Shown here piece by piece: positions 44,097 to 52,955 of a DNA stretch of 64,000 nt (position 1 is the stretch's first letter; the number at the start of each line of letters is the position of its first letter). Under the pieces are notes generated by a model that saw only the letters and a list, made by a program, of their open reading frames with translations, had not been told where the DNA came from and searched no databases. The stretch is from Betaproteobacteria bacterium (lineage in GTDB: Bacteria; Pseudomonadota; Gammaproteobacteria; Burkholderiales; SG8-41), in the NCBI GenBank assembly GCA_028292435.1, contig JAQGMI010000055.1, positions 45,776-109,775 on the forward strand, read 5' to 3'. The position numbers and the translations under genes are program-made.

Positions 44097-44777
44097 GTGC
44101 TGCTGGGTCAAGGTGTGATGATCAACTGGAGCGACGTTTCGCCCGAACATCGCGCCGCGTATTACGAATGGCACAGCCGCGAGCATATGCCGGGGCGTGT
44201 ACGCATCGAAGGATTTTTGCGCGGCCGCCGGTACCTGAAAGCGGATGCCGGGCGCGATTTCCTGGTGCTCTATGAGGTTGCGGACGTTAACGTGCTGACG
44301 GGCGCCAATTATCTGGTGAAGGCGAACGCGCCGAGCGAACTCACCCGGCGCACGACGCCGGTTGTGAAAAACAGCGTGCGCGGGCTGGGCCGGGTCAAAC
44401 AGTCGCTCGGCATCGGCAGCGGCGGCTGTGCGCTCACGCTGAGATTCGATCCTGCCCCCGGCGCCGATGACCGGCTCGAAAATTATCTCGCCAGGGAGGC
44501 GTTGCCGGCGCTCGCCGCAATTCCCGAAATCGTCGGCGCTCATCTCATCGTTGCCGATCGCGAGGCGAGCTCCATCGTGCCGGAAGAGCGGAAAAACCGG
44601 CCGACCGTGATACCCAACTGGATCGTGGTGCTCGAAGGCATATCGCTCGATGCGCTCGCACAGGCGTGTGACGCTCATCTCTCCGCGCAAAAACTCACCG
44701 CTCATGGATGCGGACAGGAAATTGCGCGTGAAACGTATACGCTCCAGCTGCTGGTACCCAAACCGCGCGTTGCATGA
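44097..44777 (+). CDS. Dimeric alpha/beta-barrel-like protein (EthD-like, divergent)
   Basis: This 226-residue protein starts at a GTG with CCGGGAG upstream. The N-terminal half has AAYYEWHSREHMPGRVRIEGF, a form of the WYDTEH-PER motif, and the C-terminal half has the matching ENYLAREALPALAAIPE with weaker residues. The layout, two ferredoxin-like halves, equals that of the protein at 29662-30306. It overlaps the next Bug gene by ATGA. The function is unknown. Confidence 0.7.
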   Translation: MLLGQGVMINWSDVSPEHRAAYYEWHSREHMPGRVRIEGFLRGRRYLKADAGRDFLVLYEVADVNVLTGANYLVKANAPSELTRRTTPVVKNSVRGLGRVKQSLGIGSGGCALTLRFDPAPGADDRLENYLAREALPALAAIPEIVGAHLIVADREASSIVPEERKNRPTVIPNWIVVLEGISLDALAQACDAHLSAQKLTAHGCGQEIARETYTLQLLVPKPRVA

Positions 44778-45772
44778 GGGCTGTAGTGGATTCGCCTCTA
44801 TCTGCGCTTATGCGTGCTTATCTGTGGTTGCTATGCCTTGGCGGCAGTCTATTTCTCGCTGCACTCCCGGCTACTGTCATGGCGCAGCAATATCCATCCC
44901 GCCCGATCCGCATGATCACGCCATCGCCGCCGGGCGGCTCCGTGGATTTTTTGAGCCGCACGGTATCGCAGCATCTCGCGCGCGTCTATGGCGTGCCGGT
45001 GATCGTCGACAATCGCGCCGGGGCGAGCGCCGTGATCGGGACCGAGCTCCTCGCCAAATCCGCACCCGATGGCTACACGCTGATGCTCGGCTATTCAACG
45101 CACGCGACCAATCCGATTTTCATCAAGAAACTGCCCTACGACACGCTCAACGATTTCGCGGGCGTCGTCCACGTCGGCGACATTCCGCTGCTGCTCGTCG
45201 TGCATCCGTCGGTGGCGGCAACGTCGGTGCGCGAATTAATTGCGCTCGCCAGGGCGCGGCCGGGTCAATTGCAGTTCGCCGCGGGCGCCGCGGGCGGCGG
45301 GCCGTCGATGGCGGGACTGCTGTTGCGGCAGCTCGCACAAGTCGACGTCGTGCAGGTTTCGTACAAGGGCAATGCACCCGCGCTCACCGATCTCCTTGGC
45401 GGCCAGGTCACGATGATGTTCGACACGATCAACACCAGCATTCAGTTTGCGAAAGCCGGGCGCTTGCGCCCGCTTGCGGTGACCAGCGTCAAACGTTCTT
45501 CGCTCGCGCCTGAATTACCGACAATGATCGAAGCAGGCCTGCCCGGCTTCGACGTACGCGCGTGGTTCGGCGTGTTTGCTCCTGCGCGCACGCCGCGTGA
45601 AATCATCCAGAAGCTGAATGCCGAAATCAATCGCGGCTTGAGCGACCCCGCCACCCGCGCGCGGCTGCCGGCGGATGGCGTCGAACTCGTCGGCGGGACA
45701 CCGGCCGACTTTGACAATTTCATTCGCGCGGAAATGGCGCGCTGGCCTAAAATCATCAAGGCGCCGGACTGA
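44774..45772 (+). CDS. TTT substrate-binding protein (Bug family)
   Basis: This 332-residue protein is translated through the stop of the barrel-protein gene. The signal peptide runs to about TVMAQQ. The loops are TPSPPGGSVDF, VDNRAGASA, PDGYTLMLG, QVSYKGNA (Gln-Val-Ser for His-Val-Pro) and ELPTMIEAGLPG. It is the third gene of the unit beginning at 43112, so two receptors flank one enzyme-like protein in a single transcript. Confidence 0.92.
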   Translation: MRAVVDSPLSALMRAYLWLLCLGGSLFLAALPATVMAQQYPSRPIRMITPSPPGGSVDFLSRTVSQHLARVYGVPVIVDNRAGASAVIGTELLAKSAPDGYTLMLGYSTHATNPIFIKKLPYDTLNDFAGVVHVGDIPLLLVVHPSVAATSVRELIALARARPGQLQFAAGAAGGGPSMAGLLLRQLAQVDVVQVSYKGNAPALTDLLGGQVTMMFDTINTSIQFAKAGRLRPLAVTSVKRSSLAPELPTMIEAGLPGFDVRAWFGVFAPARTPREIIQKLNAEINRGLSDPATRARLPADGVELVGGTPADFDNFIRAEMARWPKIIKAPD

Positions 45773-45792
45773 GCGCGGCACACAGGTTCGTC

Positions 45793-46092
45793 ATGAAAAT
45801 ATTTATTTGGTTGTCGCTTTTGTCTCCGCTCGCGGCGGCCGCCGCGGACGATAACGCCATCCAACAGCAGCAAATGCAGATCGACCGGCAGCAGATCGAA
45901 TTGCAGCGTCCGCAAAGTCCCGCGCAGGTCAGGCAGCAGCAGCTGAAGCACCAGGAATTGCTGCTCAGGCAGGGGCAGCTCGACAGTCCGCAAACCACGC
46001 CGCAGCAACAGCAGCAGATCGAGGGTCAAAAAATGCAGCTGCAACAGCAGCAACTGATGATCCAGCAAAAGCAGCGGCAGGTTCCCCGCTAG
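45793..46092 (+). CDS. Small exported Gln-rich protein
   Basis: This 99-residue protein has a signal peptide (KIFIWLSLLSPLAAAAA) and a mature part of about 80 residues with roughly 40 percent Gln. It reads as a single long helix or coiled coil (QQQQMQIDRQQIELQ, QQQQQIEGQKMQLQQQQ). No domain is recognised. The gene starts 20 bases after the Bug gene, so it may be in the same transcript, but it could also be independent. Confidence 0.6.
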   Translation: MKIFIWLSLLSPLAAAAADDNAIQQQQMQIDRQQIELQRPQSPAQVRQQQLKHQELLLRQGQLDSPQTTPQQQQQIEGQKMQLQQQQLMIQQKQRQVPR

Positions 46093-46242
46093 CAGCGGAC
46101 GAGGAACCGCATTCGTGACGATGTGATTCCTTATGTGCGGTAGCGCATAGAAGCGCGGCCGCAGTCCTCTTAAGCTTGCATTCATCCAGACCGCACTCGC
46201 GGCCACTGGATGCAGCTGAAGCTCAATAAACAGGAGGCGACA

Positions 46243-46692
46243 ATGAAAAAATTATCCGCGCTTGGAATGGTATTCGCCGGAGCGATCATGCTTGCCGGCT
46301 GTGCAGATCAACCGTACCAATCTCAGTCGCAATATCCGTCGGGCTCTTCGTCCCAAAGCGCCTACGTCGGGACAGTCGACCGGATTGAAGTGGTCAACCG
46401 GAAAGATCCCAACAATATCGCCGGCACCGTGATCGGCGGCATCGTCGGCGGCCTCATCGGCCACCAGGTCGGCGGCGGCACCGGCAACACGGTAGCGACG
46501 ATTGCAGGCGCCGCGGGCGGCGCCTATGCCGGTAACCAGATCCAGAACCGCAAGCGCACTGACACCGAGTCATTTCGCGTGACCGTGCGCATGGATAACG
46601 GGTCGTATCAGACCGTGACGCAGGACAACATCACGGATCTGCGCACCGGCGATCGCGTGCGCGTGGACGGCAACAACATTTCACGCTACTAA
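46243..46692 (+). CDS. Outer-membrane lipoprotein with glycine-zipper 2TM domain (SlyB/PcP-like)
   Basis: This 149-residue protein has a lipobox (MLAGC) after KLSALGMVFAGAI. A glycine-zipper domain follows (GTVIGGIVGGLIGHQVGGGTG, then TIAGAAGGAYAGNQIQ), then a small beta domain, FRVTVRMDNGSYQTVTQDNI. These are the features of the SlyB family, which sits in the outer membrane. The ATG at 46243 has CAGGAGGCGACA upstream. It is monocistronic as far as can be seen. Confidence 0.88.
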   Translation: MKKLSALGMVFAGAIMLAGCADQPYQSQSQYPSGSSSQSAYVGTVDRIEVVNRKDPNNIAGTVIGGIVGGLIGHQVGGGTGNTVATIAGAAGGAYAGNQIQNRKRTDTESFRVTVRMDNGSYQTVTQDNITDLRTGDRVRVDGNNISRY

Positions 46693-46770
46693 CGCCGAAC
46701 GCTATACGCACGGCCGCGGTGACAACCGCCATGCACTTTCCCCTGCGGCGCCCTTGTTCAACGAGCGCGC

Positions 46771-47733
46771 CTACTCGGGTTTGATGCCAGCCTCGCGCGC
46801 GATTGCCGCCCACCGCAGCAGCTCGGTACCAATCAATGTCTTCAGTTGGGCGGGCGTCGTCGTACGCACGTCGACGGCAAGTTCATTGACGCGCTCGCGA
46901 ACCGAAGGATGATCGAGGGTCGCGACGAGGTCCTTATTGAGGCGTGCGACGATCCCGGCCGGCACGCTCGCCGGCGCGACGTAACCCCACCATTGGTTGA
47001 TGACCAGGTCTTTCATGCCAAGCTCGCCGGTCGTGGGCACGTCAGGCAGCGCATCGAGGCGCTTGTCGCCGGCGATCGCGACGGGCGTAATCCGCCCGCT
47101 CTTTATCGTGCCGGCGGCGCTCGCGAGAGTAAAAATCCCGAGCTGAACCTGGCCGCCCGCGAGCTCGATCATCGCCGGTGCCGCGCCTTTATAGCCTACC
47201 TGATTGAATTTGGTACCGCTGCGTGACTGCAAGAGTTCAAGCGACAAATGCGTGAACGAGCCGGGCCCGGTGTGCGCAGCCCCGATCTCACCGGGCTTCG
47301 CTTTGGCCATTGCAATGAAGTCCTTTAAATTTTTAGCCGGCAAAGCCGCATTCACAAATATGATTTGCGGCGACACGCCGATCAGCGTCAACGGCGCGAA
47401 ATCGCGCGCCAGATCGTAAGGCAGGCGGGCGGTCGTGGCGGGCATGACGACATGGGCCGCTTCGACGATGGTGATGGTGTAACCGTCGCCGATCGACTTG
47501 GCCACCATGTCGACGCCGATGGTGCCGGTGGCGCCGGCGCGATTGTCGATCACGACCGGTTGATTGACGAGCGTCGTCAGGCGCTGGCCGATGATGCGTG
47601 CGAGCGTGTCGGTGCTGCCGCCCGCCGGCCACGGCACGACGACGCGAATCGGTTTTGCCGGATAATCGGCGGCGGCAGCGGCCAGCGGCAGCAACGCGGC
47701 AAAAATGCTAATTAAACGGCGCCGGCTTTTCAT
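46771..47733 (-). CDS. TTT substrate-binding protein (Bug family)
   Basis: This 320-residue protein has a signal peptide ending LPLAAAAAD. The loops are VPWPAGGSTD, VIDNRAGATG, DGYTITIV, VGYKGAAP and DVPTTGELGMKD. A longer frame upstream is a shadow. The ATG at 47733 has CCAGGAGT upstream. It is downstream of the aminotransferase and crotonase genes on the same strand, 37 bases after the former, so it probably belongs with them. Confidence 0.9.
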   Translation of the reverse strand: MKSRRRLISIFAALLPLAAAAADYPAKPIRVVVPWPAGGSTDTLARIIGQRLTTLVNQPVVIDNRAGATGTIGVDMVAKSIGDGYTITIVEAAHVVMPATTARLPYDLARDFAPLTLIGVSPQIIFVNAALPAKNLKDFIAMAKAKPGEIGAAHTGPGSFTHLSLELLQSRSGTKFNQVGYKGAAPAMIELAGGQVQLGIFTLASAAGTIKSGRITPVAIAGDKRLDALPDVPTTGELGMKDLVINQWWGYVAPASVPAGIVARLNKDLVATLDHPSVRERVNELAVDVRTTTPAQLKTLIGTELLRWAAIAREAGIKPE

Positions 47734-47770
47734 AGTTGCACTCCTGGTGACATCCGAGATGTGGCCGAAT

Positions 47771-48970
47771 TCAGCGCAGCGCTTCGCAGGCGCGCTGGAT
47801 GCGCGTGCACGCTTCGCCCAATACTTCAACCGACGAGGCGATCGAAATCCGCAGGTGCGCGGGCGCGCCGTACGCGCTGCCGTGCATGACTGCGACGCCC
47901 TCGCTCTCGAGCAGGTAGTGCGCGAAATCGCGGTCGTCGGCGATTGTCTTGCCGTCGGGCGTGCGCTTGCCGATCACGCCCGCGCACGACGGAAACACGT
48001 AGAACGCGCCTTCGGGCACGCTTACATGGATGCCGCGCGCTTGGTTCAGCGTCTCGACGACGAAATCACGGCGCCGCTGAAAAAGCTGCGAGCGCTCGCG
48101 CACGATGTCCTGCGGGCCGTTGAGCGCGGCAATCGCGGCCGCCTGGCTGATCGAGCACGCCGCATGCGTGCATTGCGACTGGACTTTACCCATCGCCTTG
48201 ATCAGATGCTTCGGGCCGCCGGCATAGCCGATGCGCCAGCCGGTCATTGCGTAAGCTTTGGAGACGCCGTTGACGGTGAGCGTGCGCTCGTGCAATTCGG
48301 GCACCGCCTGCGCGATCGTGCAAAATTCGCGGCCGTCGAACAGGATGTGCTCGTAGATATCGTCGGACAGCACGGCGACTTGCGGATGCCGCGCGAGCAC
48401 GGCGGCAAGCGCCCGCAATTCAGCGCGCGAATAAACCGCGCCGCCGGGATTGCCCGGCGAATTCAATATAAGCCAGCGCGTGCGCGGCGTGATCGTTGCC
48501 TCGAGCGCAGCCGGCAGCAGCCTGAAACCTTCGGCGCTCGCCGGCGCGGGCTTAGGCTCGCCGCCCGCGAGCCGCACCATGTCGAAATAAGACACGTAAT
48601 ACGGCGTCGGGATAATAACTTCATCACCGGCCTCGAGCGTGGCCATCAGCGCGTTGAAGATTGCCTGCTTGGCGCCGGCGCCGACGATGATCTCGTCGAT
48701 TGCGTAATCGAGTCCGTTCTCGCGCTTGAATTTCGCCGCCACCGCGCGTTTTAGTTCCGGCGTGCCGTCGGTGTTCGTGTACTTGGTCTGCTCGCGCTTC
48801 ATTGCCTCGATTGCAGCCTGCTTCACGTGCTCGGGCGTCGGAAAATCCGGCTCGCCCGTCGTCAGCGCGAGAACGTCGCGGCCCTGCGCCTGCAACGCGC
48901 GCGCAATCTGCGAGGCGCGCGCGCTCGCGGACTCTTCAAAACGGCTCATGCGGGTGGCGAGATTAATCAA
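47771..48970 (-). CDS. PLP-dependent aminotransferase (aspartate/aromatic aminotransferase class I)
   Basis: This 399-residue protein is a fold-type I enzyme. The PLP Lys238 is in VSKAYAMTGWRIGY, the aspartate that contacts the pyridine ring is in VLSDDIYEH, the substrate-binding segment is NSPGNPGG (instead of NxSNPTG), and the Arg for the carboxylate is in LRISIASS. It should transfer amino groups between an amino acid and 2-oxoglutarate. It overlaps the crotonase gene by four bases (ATGA), so the two proteins work on linked steps. Confidence 0.92.
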   Translation of the reverse strand: MINLATRMSRFEESASARASQIARALQAQGRDVLALTTGEPDFPTPEHVKQAAIEAMKREQTKYTNTDGTPELKRAVAAKFKRENGLDYAIDEIIVGAGAKQAIFNALMATLEAGDEVIIPTPYYVSYFDMVRLAGGEPKPAPASAEGFRLLPAALEATITPRTRWLILNSPGNPGGAVYSRAELRALAAVLARHPQVAVLSDDIYEHILFDGREFCTIAQAVPELHERTLTVNGVSKAYAMTGWRIGYAGGPKHLIKAMGKVQSQCTHAACSISQAAAIAALNGPQDIVRERSQLFQRRRDFVVETLNQARGIHVSVPEGAFYVFPSCAGVIGKRTPDGKTIADDRDFAHYLLESEGVAVMHGSAYGAPAHLRISIASSVEVLGEACTRIQRACEALR

Positions 48971-49740
48971 GATTGCTGCGACTTATCGAGGGTTGAGAGC
49001 GCCTCCATCGCGAGGAAATACTGCAGCCCTTCGTCGAGCTGCTTGCGCAGCGGATGCGTGAGCACCGCCCGCGTATAACGCAGCAGCATGTCGTTCTTCC
49101 TGGCGAGCTGCTCGGCAAGCTGCCACGCGCGCGGCAACAACTTGTCGCGCGGCATCAGTTCGGCAACGAGCCCGATGTCCTTCGCTTCTTTCGCACTCAA
49201 CACCTGCCCTGTCAGCATCAGGTAGCGCGCGCGGTTAAGTCCCATCAACATCGTATAGACGACGTTGATGCCGTCGCCCGGGACGATGCCGCCGTTGTGG
49301 AAATGCGCGGTGTCCTCGAACGTCACATCGTCGGCCGCGATCACGATATCGCACATGAGCGCGAGATCGGCGTGGCGCTTTGCCGGCCCGTTCACCGCGG
49401 CGATCATCGGCACTTCGATGGCAAGGACGGCGTTGACCATCTTGCGCGCATTCGCAAATACTTCGTGCACGCCCGCCGGCGACAATTTCGCACCGTGAAA
49501 AAACGGCGCGTCGGGATCCAGCCGCGGACCGCTGAATTCATTGCCGCTGCCGGTCAAAATCACGATGCGGTTGTCACGGTCGACGCCGACATCGGTGAAG
49601 GCGCGCACGAATTCAACCTGCGCTTCGAGGTTCCATTGCAGCGGGCCGCCGTCGGTGTGCAGCGTCATCTGCAGAATGCCGCCGCGGCGCTCCATGTTGA
49701 TGAAACGGTAGCTGCGGCTATAGTCGTCGAACTTCGGCAT
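48967..49740 (-). CDS. Crotonase-superfamily protein, 6-oxocamphor-hydrolase-like active site
   Basis: This 257-residue protein has the crotonase fold segments (IVILTGSGNEFSGPRL, MIAAVNGPAKRHADLALMCD). The two Glu residues of hydratases are missing: the first is Asp (HADLAL) and the second is replaced in TAHFHNGGIVPGDG. His123, His146 and Asp156 are spaced close to the His122, His145 and Asp154 of Rhodococcus 6-oxocamphor hydrolase, which cleaves a cyclic beta-diketone by a retro-Claisen reaction. Trp36 may correspond to its Trp40. I suggest a C-C hydrolase rather than a hydratase. The recalled residue numbers should be checked. Confidence 0.85.
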   Translation of the reverse strand: MPKFDDYSRSYRFINMERRGGILQMTLHTDGGPLQWNLEAQVEFVRAFTDVGVDRDNRIVILTGSGNEFSGPRLDPDAPFFHGAKLSPAGVHEVFANARKMVNAVLAIEVPMIAAVNGPAKRHADLALMCDIVIAADDVTFEDTAHFHNGGIVPGDGINVVYTMLMGLNRARYLMLTGQVLSAKEAKDIGLVAELMPRDKLLPRAWQLAEQLARKNDMLLRYTRAVLTHPLRKQLDEGLQYFLAMEALSTLDKSQQS

Positions 49741-49768
49741 TACACTCTCCAAAAATTGATGCGGGATT

Positions 49769-50734
49769 TCAGTCGACCTTTGCGCCGGACTCCTTGATGA
49801 CCTTCGCCCATTTGGTGACTTCCACTCTAATGTAATCGGTAAACTCTGCCGGCGTATTTGAAACCGGATCGAAGCCCAGCACCGCGAGCCGCTCCTTCGT
49901 TTCCGGCTGCGCGATGATTGCAGCCATCGCGCGGTTGAGTTTGGCGACGTGCGCCTTCGGCGTGCCCGCCGGCGCGAAAAAGCCAATCCAGGTGTAATCG
50001 ACGTAACCGGGAAAGCCCTGCTCGGCAACGGTGGCGACTGCCGGCAGCGACGGCATCCGCGCAGGACTGGTGACCGCAATGCCACGAATCTTGCCGGACT
50101 TGATGAGCGGCACCGTCGGTGGCATGGCCGTGAGTCCGACCGGGATCTGTCCCGCCGCGACGGCGAGCATCGCCGGCGCGGCGCTGCTGTACGGAATGTG
50201 CGTGACGGGCAGCCCCGCCATCAGTTTCAACAGCCGTTCGCCGGTCAGGTGCGGCGTGCTGCCCGCACCCGCCGAGCCATACGACAGCGGCTGCTTTTTC
50301 GCGAGCGCGATGAGTTCCTGCAGGTTATTAGCCGCGACCGTCGGGTGAACAAACATCATGTTGGGGCTCACGCCGGCGTTGATGATCGGCGAAAAATCCT
50401 TGAACGGATCGTAGCCCGGATTTTTGTACAGGCTCGGTGCGGCGACGTACTGGCTGCTGTTGCAGAGCAGCGTGTAGCCGTCGGGCACGGCCTGCGCCGC
50501 GATGCGCGTCGCGATGGTGCCGCCGGCGCCGGCGCGATTGTCGATCACAATCGATTGGCCGAGCAGGTCGGCAAGCTTTTGGCCGACGACGCGGCCCATG
50601 ATGTCGATCGGTCCGCCGGCCGCGCCGCCCGCAAGCACGCGGATCGGCCGGTCAGGGTACGTATCGGCGGCGGAAACCTGGATCGCCAGCGCAAATAGAG
50701 CAATACACGGAACGCATATCCGGCTGGTTCGCAT
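49769..50734 (-). CDS. TTT substrate-binding protein (Bug family)
   Basis: This 321-residue protein starts at ATG 50734 with GGAGG upstream; a longer frame is not supported. The signal peptide ends IQVSAAD. The loops are AGGAAGGPID (unusual, with no Pro-Pro), VIDNRAGAGG, DGYTLLCNS, HIPYSSAA (Ser-Ser for Lys-Gly) and AVATVAEQGFPG. It lies 28 bases upstream of the atypical crotonase and aminotransferase, so this receptor, a C-C hydrolase-like enzyme, an aminotransferase and a second receptor form one apparent operon. Confidence 0.9.
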   Translation of the reverse strand: MRTSRICVPCIALFALAIQVSAADTYPDRPIRVLAGGAAGGPIDIMGRVVGQKLADLLGQSIVIDNRAGAGGTIATRIAAQAVPDGYTLLCNSSQYVAAPSLYKNPGYDPFKDFSPIINAGVSPNMMFVHPTVAANNLQELIALAKKQPLSYGSAGAGSTPHLTGERLLKLMAGLPVTHIPYSSAAPAMLAVAAGQIPVGLTAMPPTVPLIKSGKIRGIAVTSPARMPSLPAVATVAEQGFPGYVDYTWIGFFAPAGTPKAHVAKLNRAMAAIIAQPETKERLAVLGFDPVSNTPAEFTDYIRVEVTKWAKVIKESGAKVD

Positions 50735-50770
50735 CGTGATCCTCCACATACGCAGACAAGCTAAACAATT

Positions 50771-50889
50771 AACCGCAAAGGACGCCAAGGACGCAAAGGG
50801 AAACAAAGATAAGCTTTACAGGGAAATCCCAAAATGTCTTTGCAATTCTTGAGTTTCTTTCTTTTGCGACCTTCGCGTCCTTTGTGGTT
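50771..50889. repeat. Imperfect long inverted repeat, MITE-like
   Basis: A 30-base arm at 50771-50800 (AACCGCAAAGGACGCCAAGG and on) is matched in reverse complement by 50860-50889 (ending GCGTCCTTTGTGGTT), with only three mismatches in the first 26 positions. About 59 bases lie between. Repeats of this core (GCAAAGGACGC) occur in many environmental bacteria. No open frame lies inside. It sits in the 288-base gap between the Bug gene (-) and the ThDP enzyme gene (+). Confidence 0.65.
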
Positions 50890-51022
50890 CAAGATTTTTT
50901 TAGAATGTTGTCACCATCTAATCATAGAATTTCAGTCTGCGCTATGATGACGCCACAACAATTCGCCGTGGTTTCACGGCGCTCAAACCGGCCGGGCTCG
51001 CGGCCCGATCAGGAGAGCATCA

Positions 51023-52702
51023 ATGGCGGAAAAAATGAAAGGCTCGCGTCTCATTGCGCATCTGCTCAAAGCGCACGGTGTCACGCACGTATTTTTCATG
51101 GACGCGGTGCTGCGGCGCGCGCTCGCCGAGATGGAAGACTTCGGCATCACGCGCATCCTCGGTCACTCTGAAAAAGCAGTGGCCTACATGGCCGATGGCT
51201 ACGCGCGCGTGTCGGGACGTCCCGGCATCTGCATGGCGCAATCGGTCGGCGCCGCGAACCTTGCAGCGGGCATGCAAGACCCTTATCTCGGCCATTCGCC
51301 GGTGATCGCGTTGACCGGCCGCCACGTCGCGCCGTTTCAATATCGCAATGCGTATCAGGAAGTCGATCATGGACCGCTCTATGCACCAGTCACCAAATTT
51401 CACGGCCGCATCGACGCGCTCGAACAGATTCCGCTGCTGTTTCGCGCCGCGTTTCGCGAAGCGACGACGGGCACGCCGCGCCCGGTGCACCTGGATGTCG
51501 CGGGTTTCACGGGCGATGCATTGACGCCGTTCGAAGGCACGTTCGATGTGACGATCGACGACGCGCACACGCGCTTTCCCGCGTTTCGGCCGGCGCCGGA
51601 TCCCGCTGCGGTCGAGCGCGCGATCGTTGCGATCCGCGCGGCCAAGCGGCCGGTAGTCATCGCCGATCGTGGCGTCATCGTTTCAGGCGCCTCGGCAGAA
51701 CTTGCGCGATTCGCCGAGCGCATTCAATCGCCCGTCGTGGTGACGCTCGATGCGAAACACGCGATGCTCGAAGACCACAAGCTGTTTCGCGGCGCCGTCG
51801 GCCTGTACGGGCGCGGCTGCGCCAACCATGCGGTCGCGGAAGCCGACCTCGTGATTTACGCGGGCAGCAATACGAGCGATCACACGACCGCGAACTGGAC
51901 TATGCCAAAACAAGGCACCGCGATTATTCAGATCGACATCGATCCGCTTGAAATCGGCCGCAATTACACCGACGTAATCGGATTATTGTGCGACGTGCGT
52001 GCGGGCCTTGATGCGCTGGCAACGCTCGCCGATGCCGCCCAGCATCCCGAGTGGCTTGCGCACACGCAAAAATTTGTCGATGAATGGCGTATCGAAGCCC
52101 AGAAAGCGCGTTTATCGGAAAACCTCCCGATGCGGCCTGAGCGCCTCTGCAAAGAACTCACCGAAGTGCTGCCTGAAGATGCGATCCTGATCGCGGACAC
52201 CGGGTATGCCGCATTGTGGACCGGCACCCTGGTGGGCCTGCATCATCCGAAGCAGCAGTATTTCCGCGCCGCCGGCTCGCTCGGCTGGTCGTTCCCCGCC
52301 TCGCTTGGCGCGAAGTGCGCAGCGCCTGACAGACCGGTGATCTGCTTCTGCGGCGACGGCGGATTCTTTTACCATCTGCCCGAACTCGAAACCGCGCGTC
52401 GCCGCAATATCAAGACAGTCACCATCGTCAACAACAATCATTGCCTGTCGCAGGGCCTGCGCAATCTCAACATCGCGTACGAAGGCCGCAGCGAGCCCAA
52501 CCACAAAGACGAATGCTACGAATATCGCGAAACCGATTTCGCCAAAGTCGCGCAATCGTTCGACTGCTTCGGCGTCACCGTCGACAAGCCGCAGAATTTC
52601 GCTAAAGCGTTCGAAGCCGCAATGAATTCGCCGTTGCCGGCGGTAATCGACGTGAAGACGGAATTCGCGGTGCAGGCGCCGTTGCCGTGGGTGCCTGCTT
52701 AA
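51023..52702 (+). CDS. Thiamine-diphosphate-dependent enzyme (acetolactate synthase/benzoylformate decarboxylase-like)
   Basis: This 559-residue protein has the three-domain plan of the family. The activating Glu50 is in GHSEKAVAYMADGYARVSG. The ThDP/Mg motif is CGDGGFFYHLPELE followed by IVNNN in the C-terminal domain. The central domain carries VVIADRGVIVSGASAELA. It is related to acetolactate synthases but lacks the regulatory subunit. A role as a decarboxylase or lyase on a 2-oxoacid is likely. The start ATG has CAGGAGAGC upstream. Confidence 0.9.
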   Translation: MAEKMKGSRLIAHLLKAHGVTHVFFMDAVLRRALAEMEDFGITRILGHSEKAVAYMADGYARVSGRPGICMAQSVGAANLAAGMQDPYLGHSPVIALTGRHVAPFQYRNAYQEVDHGPLYAPVTKFHGRIDALEQIPLLFRAAFREATTGTPRPVHLDVAGFTGDALTPFEGTFDVTIDDAHTRFPAFRPAPDPAAVERAIVAIRAAKRPVVIADRGVIVSGASAELARFAERIQSPVVVTLDAKHAMLEDHKLFRGAVGLYGRGCANHAVAEADLVIYAGSNTSDHTTANWTMPKQGTAIIQIDIDPLEIGRNYTDVIGLLCDVRAGLDALATLADAAQHPEWLAHTQKFVDEWRIEAQKARLSENLPMRPERLCKELTEVLPEDAILIADTGYAALWTGTLVGLHHPKQQYFRAAGSLGWSFPASLGAKCAAPDRPVICFCGDGGFFYHLPELETARRRNIKTVTIVNNNHCLSQGLRNLNIAYEGRSEPNHKDECYEYRETDFAKVAQSFDCFGVTVDKPQNFAKAFEAAMNSPLPAVIDVKTEFAVQAPLPWVPA

Positions 52703-52955
52703 GCCGAAATCTATCCCGCACGCGCCTCGGCGGCGCTGCAGGTTTTGCTGACTGCGATCGCACTGGCGCAGTAAGACGCGCCCCTGCGCCATTGATGTCA
52801 CAGGCGCTCGGCGAACAGACGCGATTGTTCTTTGCCCGCGTAACGGCAGTGATTGAACTGGCGACTTCGTCGTTTCGAACTGCCGTCGCAAACCGATGTC
52901 AAAACGGGACTCCCGCGGATACCCTGCCCGGCAAAGCTGCGGCTCAAGGAGACAT

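Noticed and set aside
52703..52955. A further gene in the 253 bases between the ThDP enzyme and the EcsC-like gene
   Set aside because: Short open readings there lack a ribosome-binding site and any family feature. I see only spacer and probably the promoter of the EcsC-like gene.
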